From an uncultured Clostridia bacterium (lineage in GTDB: Bacteria; Bacillota; Clostridia; Oscillospirales; Oscillospiraceae), in contig CAMEIK010000093.1 of NCBI GenBank assembly GCA_945918315.1, forward strand, positions 1 to 5,594: 5,594 nucleotides of DNA. Reading direction: 5' to 3'. A program made the position numbers and the translations under genes. The notes under the pieces are model-generated. The model saw only the letters and a list, made by a program, of their open reading frames with translations, had not been told where the DNA came from and made no database searches. Shown here one piece after another: positions 1 to 4,677 of this stretch. The first letter of the stretch is position 1. The number at the start of each line of letters is the position of its first letter.

Positions 1-656
1 TTCCCGGTCATCTCCCCGCCCGCGGCGTACATCTGCCCCAGGCCCCGCAGGATCTGGTTCGTACAGGTGTAGTAATGCTCCGTAATAAAGCTTTGCAGCT
101 TTTTTACCTGCTCCCGGGCACCGGCGGATGCCGGGTCCGTCTCCCGCATGGCGCCGAATTCTTCAAAAAGCTTCATGAAGTCTCCGGTGATCCTTTCGGA
201 ATCCCCCTCTGCCCTGCCGGAAGCTTTTTCCTCAAATTCCTGCCACGCGGCGGTTTTCCCCCACTGCTTTCTGGCCTCCTCGGTATAAGCGCGCTGCTTC
301 TCTTTGCTGAAAGGTTCAAAGTCCATTGTACGTTCTCCTTTTGTCAGAATTGTGCCGGCGAGGCTGATGAGATCTTCCAGACGTTCCTTCTGGATGGTCA
401 GCAGGTCAATTTGCTGGCGCAGTGCCCGTTTCCTGTCGAAATTGGGGCTGTCCAGAATCTCCCGGATCTGCTTCAAAGGAAACCGCAATTCCCGGAACAG
501 CAGGATCTGCTGCATCCGCTCCAGGTCCGTATCGTCATACAGCCGGTAGCTGGACTGGGTATAGGCCGCCGGGCGCAGAAGCCCGATCCGGTCATAGTAT
601 TGCAGGGTGCGTATACTCACCCCGGTGCGCCTGCTCATTTCCTTGATGGTCATCAT
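1..656 (-). CDS. TipAL-like MerR family transcriptional regulator (C-terminus cut by window edge)
   Basis: This is a drug-sensing transcription activator of the MerR family, TipAL/Mta type; 218 residues are visible and the C-terminus lies beyond base 1. Residues 1-70 form the winged-helix MerR DNA-binding domain, with the signature TGVSIRTLQYYDRIGLLRP at 11-29 and YRLYDDTDLERMQQI at 37-51. Residues about 75-105 form the dimerisation coiled coil, and about 111 onward resembles the TipAS ligand-binding domain (FSKEKQRAYTEEARKQWG at 116-133, YYTCTNQILRGLGQMY at 195-210). The start is the first of two adjacent ATGs, placed 7 nt after AGGAGG (664-669). The gene follows the nitroreductase on the same strand, but a MerR-type promoter lies directly upstream, so it is probably autoregulated. 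Known TipAL/Mta proteins bind thiopeptides or multidrug ligands and activate their own or efflux genes; the ligand here cannot be predicted. An internal start at Met111 is listed separately. Confidence 0.93.
   Translation of the reverse strand, partial: MMTIKEMSRRTGVSIRTLQYYDRIGLLRPAAYTQSSYRLYDDTDLERMQQILLFRELRFPLKQIREILDSPNFDRKRALRQQIDLLTIQKERLEDLISLAGTILTKGERTMDFEPFSKEKQRAYTEEARKQWGKTAAWQEFEEKASGRAEGDSERITGDFMKLFEEFGAMRETDPASAGAREQVKKLQSFITEHYYTCTNQILRGLGQMYAAGGEMTG
324..341 (-). promoter_or_regulatory. Internal ribosome site and in-frame ATG for a possible TipAS-like short isoform
   Basis: Inside the MerR gene, the minus strand carries AAAGGAG (335-341) followed after 8 nt by an in-frame ATG (324-326), which is Met111. 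This lies exactly between the DNA-binding/coiled-coil part and the TipAS-like ligand domain. In Streptomyces lividans tipA, an in-frame internal start near residue 110 yields the abundant antibiotic-binding protein TipAS. The site and spacing are seen directly; its use in this organism is inferred. Confidence 0.55.
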
Positions 657-681
657 GGCGTTTCCTCCTCCCGACAAAAGG

Positions 682-712
682 AGTATAAACTATGACGCAG
701 CGTCAGAGTCAA
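682..712 (-). promoter_or_regulatory. MerR-type promoter with 19-bp spacer and operator dyad
   Basis: On the minus strand, -35 TTGACT (707-712) and -10 TATACT (682-687) are separated by 19 bp instead of the usual 17. The spacer contains the perfect dyad TGACGCAGCGTCA (693-705), which extends to 689-709 with one mismatched pair (9 of 10 pairs match around base 699). Long-spacer promoters with a centred dyad are the classic targets of MerR-family activators, which untwist the DNA to realign the two boxes. The site sits 26 bp upstream of the TipAL-like start, so autoregulation is the natural reading. The -35 box begins only 17 bp after the nitroreductase stop codon, and no intrinsic terminator is visible between the two genes. 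Confidence 0.88.
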
Positions 713-729
713 GAGGTTTTTTCAAATAA

Positions 730-1389
730 TCAGAAATTTTTCTCCGGCGAAAAGACCTTTCTCCCGGAACCGAGTTCAAAGTAATACTTCACGATCCCCA
801 GATCGATCTGACTGCAGGGGCCCAGCTTTGCCCTGGCACTGACCCGGCCGTCTGCCAGGGTGAACAGGAATTGCTGCTGATTGATGGCTGTGGGGGCAAG
901 CATGACCGTCTCCATCCCCTTGCGGAACCAGTCGGGCATGGGGCCGTCACACCGGCAGAGCTTTTCCATGGGCTTGGTACGGTGGGACGTCCCCTGGGTC
1001 TGCCCGTAACCCAATGCCAGTGCGTTTACCACCTTTTCCCCCTCCCGAAGGGGCATCCGTTTTGTTACGGCCCCTTTGTGGAAGGACATGGCAACCCAGC
1101 AGGAATTGAGGCCCAGCATCTGGGCTTCCAGCATAAGCTTCGCACCGTAGTAGCCAATCCGTTCCTCCAGGTTCTCCCCGCCTCCCGCGAAGGCGATGTA
1201 GTTGCGGACATTTTTCAGTTTTCCGGCAAAGCCGGTACATTCCTGGGTAAACAGAGCAAAATGCAGACCGCTTTCCCGGTTCACATCCGCAATGCAAGCC
1301 CGGAGTGTTTCCGCTGTATCTTCGGGAATGGGCGTGTCGAGATAGCTTCTTACCGAGTGCCGGTTCTGAATGGCTTCAAAAATATCCAT
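730..1389 (-). CDS. Nitroreductase family protein (TM1586-type, FMN-dependent)
   Basis: This 219-residue cytoplasmic protein of the nitroreductase superfamily probably uses FMN and NAD(P)H to reduce nitro compounds, quinones or similar electrophiles; the natural substrate is unknown. The N-terminal MDIFEAIQNRHSVRSY (1-16) is the family phosphate/FMN-binding start with Arg10, Ser12 and Arg14. GYYGAKLMLEAQMLGLNSCW (79-98) is the central helix and strand, and LAPTAINQQQFLF (165-177) matches the second FMN-contact motif (APSAxNxQPW in other members). This late placement of the motif is typical of the TM1586-like subfamily rather than of NfsB. The ATG lies 8 nt after AAGGAAG and 15 nt after the deformylase stop, so the gene is the last member of the Nudix-deformylase-nitroreductase operon. 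It ends at a TGA with no hairpin-plus-U-tract terminator behind it. Confidence 0.85.
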   Translation of the reverse strand: MDIFEAIQNRHSVRSYLDTPIPEDTAETLRACIADVNRESGLHFALFTQECTGFAGKLKNVRNYIAFAGGGENLEERIGYYGAKLMLEAQMLGLNSCWVAMSFHKGAVTKRMPLREGEKVVNALALGYGQTQGTSHRTKPMEKLCRCDGPMPDWFRKGMETVMLAPTAINQQQFLFTLADGRVSARAKLGPCSQIDLGIVKYYFELGSGRKVFSPEKNF

Positions 1390-1404
1390 GCGGCGTTCTT
1401 CCTT

Positions 1405-1815
1405 TCATATTACGATTCCGTTGCAGTGGTCCACTTCATGCTGGATGATCTGGGCCGTCCAGCCCGTGAAGGTCTTGAGCCTGACCTGGAATTTTTCGTT
1501 CTGATAGCGGACCTTTATGGTGCGGTATCGCAGGGTCTTCCGGGTTCCGCTCAGGGACAGGCAGCCCTCCTCTGCTTCAAAGGGTTCTCCGGTACGGATG
1601 ATCTCCGGATTCAACATGGTCATGTAGCTGCCGTCGCAGTCAAAAACAATGATTCGTTTTGCTACGCCGATCATATTTGCTGCCATGCCCACGCACTCGG
1701 ACGCGTGGGCTTTCAGCGTGTCCAGCAGATCTGCCGCAACGGGAAGATCCTCGGGTGTGGCTTCCTCCGACTTTCTGCCGAGGAAAATTGGGTCTTTCAT
1801 AATGGGCCGTACCAA
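1405..1815 (-). CDS. Peptide deformylase-like protein with altered motif 1 (TTG start)
   Basis: The 136-residue product belongs to the peptide deformylase family, metal-dependent enzymes that remove formyl from the N-terminal methionine of new proteins. Motif 2 (EGCLS) and motif 3 (HEVDH, giving two His ligands and the catalytic Glu) are intact, so the metal site should form. Motif 1 reads CVGMAANM where the consensus is GxGxAAxQ: the Gln that supports the transition state is Met. The start is chosen as TTG at 1813-1815 because AGGAGG lies 8 nt upstream; the GTG three codons earlier directly abuts that AGGAGG and cannot use it. The resulting MVRPIMKDPIFL start also looks natural for short Clostridial members. 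The gene lies 21 nt after the Nudix stop and 15 nt before the nitroreductase. It is probably a second, specialised deformylase rather than the housekeeping enzyme, and activity is uncertain. Confidence 0.85.
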   Translation of the reverse strand: MVRPIMKDPIFLGRKSEEATPEDLPVAADLLDTLKAHASECVGMAANMIGVAKRIIVFDCDGSYMTMLNPEIIRTGEPFEAEEGCLSLSGTRKTLRYRTIKVRYQNEKFQVRLKTFTGWTAQIIQHEVDHCNGIVI

Positions 1816-1823
1816 ATCGCCCA

Positions 1824-1829
1824 CCTCCT
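1824..1829 (-). promoter_or_regulatory. Ribosome binding site that decides the TTG start of the deformylase-like gene
   Basis: A perfect AGGAGG on the minus strand is followed by the 8-nt spacer TGGGCGAT and then TTG (1813-1815). The longer reading frame starting at GTG (1822-1824) would leave no spacer, because that GTG overlaps the last G of the AGGAGG. A downstream ATG at 1798-1800 is too far away. The TTG is therefore the best-supported start. Confidence 0.75.
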
Positions 1830-1836
1830 GCTGTAT

Positions 1837-2247
1837 TTACTGTTTTCTCCTGCTTGCATCTGCCATTTGCGATTTCCGCAGCTTTTCCACGATCGGCCGG
1901 TCCGCCGGGCAGAACGCATACCGATCCAACTCATCCAGCTGAATCCAGCGGATGTCATTGTGCTCCAGCTTCCGGAGGCTCCCCGCCGTGATTTCGGCAT
2001 AAAATACCGTCAGATGGATGGTCAGATCCGGATAGGTATGGGTCACCTCCGAAAAAATATCCCCCACCCTGACGGTAATGGCCAGTTCCTCCCGGCATTC
2101 CCGGATCAGGGCTTCCTCCCGGGTTTCTCCCGGCTCCACCTTACCGCCCACAAATTCCCAAAGCAAGCCCCGGTCCTTGCTTGCGGGCCGCTGGCAGATC
2201 AAAAACCGGTCCGCATCCCGAATCAGCGCCGCCACAACCTCTGTCAT
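1837..2247 (-). CDS. MutT-type Nudix hydrolase (probable 8-oxo-dGTP diphosphatase)
   Basis: This 136-residue Nudix hydrolase probably hydrolyses oxidised nucleotides such as 8-oxo-dGTP to the monophosphate, keeping them out of DNA. The Nudix box occupies residues 35-57: GKVEPGE (35-41), REC (49-51) and EE (53-54) supply the metal-binding glutamates, but the glycine near the end of the box (consensus GX5EX7REUXEEXGU) is Ala56. N-terminal VVAALIRDADRFLICQRP and C-terminal EHNDIRWIQLDEL followed by PADRPIVEKL are typical of MutT rather than of ADP-ribose or ApnA hydrolases. The chosen ATG follows GGTGAG; an ATG 49 codons upstream would put the start across the divergent promoter region and adds unrelated sequence. 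It is the first gene of the leftward operon, 30 bp from a consensus -10 box. Confidence 0.88.
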   Translation of the reverse strand: MTEVVAALIRDADRFLICQRPASKDRGLLWEFVGGKVEPGETREEALIRECREELAITVRVGDIFSEVTHTYPDLTIHLTVFYAEITAGSLRKLEHNDIRWIQLDELDRYAFCPADRPIVEKLRKSQMADASRRKQ

Positions 2248-2271
2248 CCGCTCACCGCCTTTCTTTGCTCC

Positions 2272-2300
2272 ATTATACCCCAGTATGTTCCCGCCGTCAA
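2272..2300 (-). promoter_or_regulatory. Sigma-A promoter of the Nudix-deformylase-nitroreductase operon
   Basis: On the minus strand, -35 TTGACG (2295-2300) and a perfect -10 TATAAT (2272-2277) are separated by 17 bp. The -10 lies 24 bp upstream of the Nudix ATG, giving a short leader that contains the ribosome site. It faces away from the peroxiredoxin promoter, with 18 bp between the two -35 boxes. Confidence 0.85.
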
Positions 2301-2313
2301 CTTTTTCCGGCCA

Positions 2314-2330
2314 GGCCCTTGACGAGGGCC
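2314..2330. promoter_or_regulatory. Palindrome overlapping the -35 box in the divergent promoter region
   Basis: GGCCCT (2314-2319) and AGGGCC (2325-2330) form a perfect 6-bp inverted repeat around the 5-bp centre TGACG. The right-facing -35 TTGACG (2319-2324) lies within it, and the left-facing -35 ends 13 bp away. Position and symmetry suit a repressor site that could control one or both operons. It does not resemble a PerR, Fur or CIRCE box, and chance symmetry in GC-rich DNA is possible. Confidence 0.35.
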
Positions 2331-2348
2331 CGGGAGACTTCGTATAAT
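2319..2348 (+). promoter_or_regulatory. Sigma-A promoter of the peroxiredoxin-yaaA operon
   Basis: The plus strand has -35 TTGACG (2319-2324) and a perfect -10 TATAAT (2343-2348) with an 18-bp spacer. The -10 lies 27 bp before the peroxiredoxin ATG, and AGGAGG occurs in the leader at 2363-2368. No separate strong promoter is seen before the downstream genes, so this is probably the main promoter for at least the first three rightward genes. Confidence 0.83.
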
Positions 2349-2375
2349 GAAAGAAAAAAATCAGGAGGAAACACC

Positions 2376-2831
2376 ATGCTGGAAATCGGAACAAAAGCCC
2401 CGGCCTTTTCCCTGCCGGATCAGAACGGAAAGGAACACAGTCTGTCTAGTTACATTGGAAAGAAAGTCATTTTGTATTTTTACCCCAAGGACAACACCCC
2501 CGGCTGTTCCAAACAGGCCTGCGGCTTTGCCGAACGGTACCCCCAGTTTCTGGAGAAGGGCGCTGTGGTGCTGGGCGTCAGCAAAGATTCCGTAAGCTCC
2601 CACAAAAACTTTGAGCAGAAGTACGCCCTTCCCTTCCCCCTGCTTTCTGACCCGGAAAAGGAAGTGATTCAGGCCTACGATGTCTGGAAAGAGAAAAAGA
2701 ACTACGGCAAGGTAAGCATGGGCGTCGTCCGGACGACCTATCTCATCGACGAAAACGGAATCATTGTGAAAGCCATGGGAAACGTAAAAGCGGCGGAGAA
2801 TCCCGGGAAGATGCTGGAGCTTGTGGAATGA
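2376..2831 (+). CDS. bcp: Thioredoxin-dependent peroxiredoxin, Bcp/PrxQ type
   Basis: The 151-residue cytoplasmic thiol peroxidase reduces hydrogen peroxide and organic hydroperoxides and is recycled by thioredoxin. The thioredoxin-fold core carries YFYPKDNTPGCSKQACGF (34-51). Cys44 in TPGC is the peroxidatic cysteine, and Cys49 five residues later is the resolving cysteine typical of atypical 2-Cys PrxQ proteins. Thr41 and Arg119 (in MGVVRTTYLID) complete the conserved active site. The length matches the family. The ATG lies 7 nt after AGGAGG and directly follows a consensus promoter; longer in-frame upstream ATGs would place the start before that promoter. The stop codon overlaps the yaaA start (ATGA), so the two are probably translationally coupled, which suits a joint role in peroxide defence. 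Confidence 0.95.
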   Translation: MLEIGTKAPAFSLPDQNGKEHSLSSYIGKKVILYFYPKDNTPGCSKQACGFAERYPQFLEKGAVVLGVSKDSVSSHKNFEQKYALPFPLLSDPEKEVIQAYDVWKEKKNYGKVSMGVVRTTYLIDENGIIVKAMGNVKAAENPGKMLELVE

Positions 2832-3589
2832 AGATCATCATTTCCCCGGCAAAAAAGATGGTTACCGATGACGGCCTTGCCTGGAAGGCACTGCCCGTTT
2901 TTCTGGAACAGACGGAGGCCCTGAAAGAACGGCTGCAAAGCCTTTCCTATGAAGAAGCGAAAGCCCTGTGGAAATGCAGCGATTCCATTGCGAAACAAAA
3001 CTATGCACGGTTTTCCCAAATGGAGCTGCGGCAGAATCTGACCCCCGCGATTCTTTCCTACGAGGGAATTCAGTACCAATACATGGCCCCCGGCGTGCTG
3101 CCCCAGGACTGCCTGGACTATATCCAGGAGCATCTTCGCATCCTGTCGGGATTCTACGGGGTTTTGCGCCCCTTTGACGGGGTTACACCCTACCGCCTGG
3201 AAATGCAGGCAAAGCTGGCGATTGGCGGCAGTGAAGACCTGTACGGCTTCTGGGGCGACCGGCTCTGCCGCAAAATTTTGGAAGAAGACCGGGTGATTCT
3301 GAATCTTGCGTCCCAGGAGTATGCCCGGTGCGTTTCCCCCTTTCTGAAACCGGAGAACCGCTTTGTGACCTGCGTATTCGGGGAACGGAAAAACGGAAAA
3401 GTCATCCAGAAGGGCACCCTTGCCAAAATGGCCCGGGGGGAGATGGTACGCTTCCTGGCGGAAACGCAGGCGCGGCAGCCGGAGGACGCGAAAGCCTTTC
3501 AACGGCTGGGCTTCCGGTATCACGAGGAACTGTCCCGGGAAACGGAATTTGTTTTCCTGAAGGAAGAAACGGGAGCGGAAGGGCTATGA
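2828..3589 (+). CDS. yaaA: Peroxide stress protein YaaA (UPF0246/DUF328 family)
   Basis: The 253-residue protein matches YaaA, which in E. coli is induced by OxyR and limits DNA and protein damage during peroxide stress, apparently by lowering free intracellular iron. The enzyme-level mechanism is not settled; the E. coli structure shows a DNA-binding helix-hairpin-helix-like element. Visible signatures are the start MKIIISPAKKM, ILSYEGIQY (75-83), LSGFYGVLRPFD (106-117) with PYRLEM (121-126), NLASQEY (159-165) and KMARGEMVRFL (200-210). Length agrees with the E. coli protein (about 258). The start codon shares ATGA with the peroxiredoxin stop and the stop shares ATGA with the next gene, so it is the middle of a tightly coupled trio. 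Confidence 0.95.
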   Translation: MKIIISPAKKMVTDDGLAWKALPVFLEQTEALKERLQSLSYEEAKALWKCSDSIAKQNYARFSQMELRQNLTPAILSYEGIQYQYMAPGVLPQDCLDYIQEHLRILSGFYGVLRPFDGVTPYRLEMQAKLAIGGSEDLYGFWGDRLCRKILEEDRVILNLASQEYARCVSPFLKPENRFVTCVFGERKNGKVIQKGTLAKMARGEMVRFLAETQARQPEDAKAFQRLGFRYHEELSRETEFVFLKEETGAEGL

Positions 3590-4161
3590 ATCCAAAGAAG
3601 CTCTGCCGAAGCACACCCGCGGACTGGACAGCCGAACCGGCAGCCCGGCTGAAACGGAAAAACCAGGTGCTTTTTGCCAAGGATTCCCCGTTTCTGTTTG
3701 AGCTGGCTACGCTTCTGCAAGGAGCCGATCACCGTGCCGCGGTTCTTTGGGCGCTGGAGCTGGCGGAGCAATCCGTTTCCGCTCTGGAAAAAGCATACCC
3801 GGAGGAAAACCGGCCCCGGCAGGCTCTGCTTGCCTCCCGGGATTGGTCCGCCGGGTATCTGAAAATGCCCCTTGCTCAGCGGATGATTCTGGACTGCCAC
3901 AGCTTCGCGAAAGAACTCACAAACAAAGAGCACATTGCCCTCTGTCACGCCGTAGGACAGGCCTGCGCCGTTGTCCACACGGCGGGGCACGCCCTGGGCT
4001 ATCCCATGTATGAACTCAGCGCCATGATTTACCGGATGGGCATTCCGGACTGTTGGGATGCCCTGGAGCAGCGCAGGAAAACCTATATTGACCGGCTTCT
4101 GTTCTGGAACACCCACTGGCAGGAAGCGAAGCAGCCCTGGGCATCATTTCTTGAAAAATAA
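3586..4161 (+). CDS. Imm5-like putative immunity-family protein
   Basis: This 191-residue, mostly helical, soluble protein has no signal peptide or membrane segment. It resembles proteins annotated as 'putative immunity protein' (Imm5-like fold). The diagnostic stretches are a WALELAEQSVSALEKAYPEE-type helix (55-74), RPRQALLASRDWSAG (76-90), and a helix rich in Ala, His and Gly at 120-142 containing HAVGQACAVVHTAGHA. Family members carry the corresponding RPRxAIEAaRaW and GQAxATaHxxxHA motifs. The assignment is from motif memory, and the molecular function of these orphan members is unknown. The ATG overlaps the yaaA stop (ATGA), which sets the start although the reading frame is open further upstream. 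No polymorphic toxin gene is adjacent, so a toxin-immunity role is doubtful here; coupling to bcp and yaaA hints at a stress role. Confidence 0.7.
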   Translation: MNPKKLCRSTPADWTAEPAARLKRKNQVLFAKDSPFLFELATLLQGADHRAAVLWALELAEQSVSALEKAYPEENRPRQALLASRDWSAGYLKMPLAQRMILDCHSFAKELTNKEHIALCHAVGQACAVVHTAGHALGYPMYELSAMIYRMGIPDCWDALEQRRKTYIDRLLFWNTHWQEAKQPWASFLEK

Positions 4162-4197
4162 CGGAATCACGCATTCCAATCCGGAAAGGATCGTTTT

Positions 4198-4608
4198 ATG
4201 AAGACAATGAAAAAAGGATTCTGTTTACTCCTGGCGGGCGCTCTGGGCATTCTGCTGTGGGCCTGCGTCGATACAAAAGATAATAAGGAGGCCGAATATA
4301 TGAACATCACGGCAGAGGAAGCAAAGAAAATCATGGACACAGAATCGGACTATATTATTCTGGATGTGCGGACGGAGGAAGAATTCGCCCAGGGGCATAT
4401 TCCCGGCGCAATGCTGATTCCTGATTACGCCATCCGGGAGAAAGCGGAAACGGCGCTTCCGGACAAGGACGCTTTGATCCTGGTCTACTGCCGCAGCGGA
4501 CGGCGGAGCAAGAATGCCGCCCAAATCCTGGCAGAGCTGGGGTATTCCAATATCCGGGAGTTTGGCGGCATAATGAGCTGGCCCTATGAGACCGTCGCCG
4601 GAGAATAA
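4198..4608 (+). CDS. Rhodanese-domain lipoprotein
   Basis: The 136-residue protein has a rhodanese (sulfurtransferase) domain behind an N-terminal lipoprotein signal. Residues 1-22 have a Lys-rich start and a hydrophobic core ending LLWA, then Cys23 as the candidate lipidated residue; Trp at -2 is unusual for a lipobox. After a short charged linker, the domain spans about 36-133: YIILDVRTEEEFAQGHIPGA (52-71) and the active-site loop CRSGRRS (98-104), with Cys98 able to carry the persulfide. Single-domain members move sulfane sulfur or handle thiol stress; the substrate is not predictable. AAAGGA precedes the ATG by 8 nt. It lies 36 bp after the Imm5-like gene on the same strand, so it is probably part of the operon. 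A second strong internal start is listed separately. Confidence 0.9.
   Translation: MKTMKKGFCLLLAGALGILLWACVDTKDNKEAEYMNITAEEAKKIMDTESDYIILDVRTEEEFAQGHIPGAMLIPDYAIREKAETALPDKDALILVYCRSGRRSKNAAQILAELGYSNIREFGGIMSWPYETVAGE
4285..4302 (+). promoter_or_regulatory. Internal ribosome site and ATG that would give a cytosolic rhodanese
   Basis: AAGGAGG (4285-4291) is followed by 8 nt and an in-frame ATG (4300-4302), Met35, immediately before the rhodanese domain (MNITAEEAKKIMD). It is a stronger ribosome site than the one at the annotated start. Initiation here would give a 102-residue rhodanese without the lipoprotein signal. The site is seen directly; use is inferred. The bases also encode Lys-Glu-Ala, common codons, so chance is possible. 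Confidence 0.45.
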
Positions 4609-4677
4609 AGATCACGGCTCTCGTCACGACCCCATACCAAGCAATCAGAGATTCCCGGGAAAGGCAGGCAAACCATC

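Noticed and set aside
657..729. Intrinsic terminator between nitroreductase and the MerR gene
   Set aside because: The only symmetry is the operator dyad within the promoter spacer, and no U-tract follows it in either direction.
871..2322. Long plus-strand open frame of 483 codons
   Set aside because: It runs antisense across the nitroreductase, deformylase and Nudix genes, shows no family motif, and its start has no good ribosome site; it is a by-product of the codon use of the three real genes.
2181..2375. Upstream in-frame extension of the peroxiredoxin
   Set aside because: It would begin before the promoter at 2319-2348 and adds low-complexity residues unlike any Bcp; the ATG at 2376 has AGGAGG at ideal spacing.
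2248..2375. PerR or Fur box in the divergent region
   Set aside because: No TTATAAT-N-ATTATAA-like dyad or Fur 19-mer was found; the TATAAT sequences are single -10 boxes with proper partners.
2248..2394. Upstream in-frame extension of the Nudix gene
   Set aside because: It crosses both divergent promoters and overlaps the peroxiredoxin start; MTEVVAALI at 2247 is the natural MutT beginning.
2738..3523. Minus-strand open frame of 261 codons
   Set aside because: Antisense shadow of yaaA, which is unmistakable on the other strand.
3328..3585. Upstream in-frame extension of the Imm5-like gene
   Set aside because: It overlaps yaaA out of frame and is Gly/Pro/Arg-rich filler; the ATGA overlap at 3586 is the better start.
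4163..4177. Small hairpin GGAAT-N5-ATTCC between the Imm5-like and rhodanese genes
   Set aside because: Only a 5-bp AT-containing stem with no U-tract; too weak for a terminator, though it could be a minor processing site.
4151..4179. Possible promoter before the rhodanese gene
   Set aside because: TTGAAA at 4151 has no acceptable -10 box 16-18 bp downstream.
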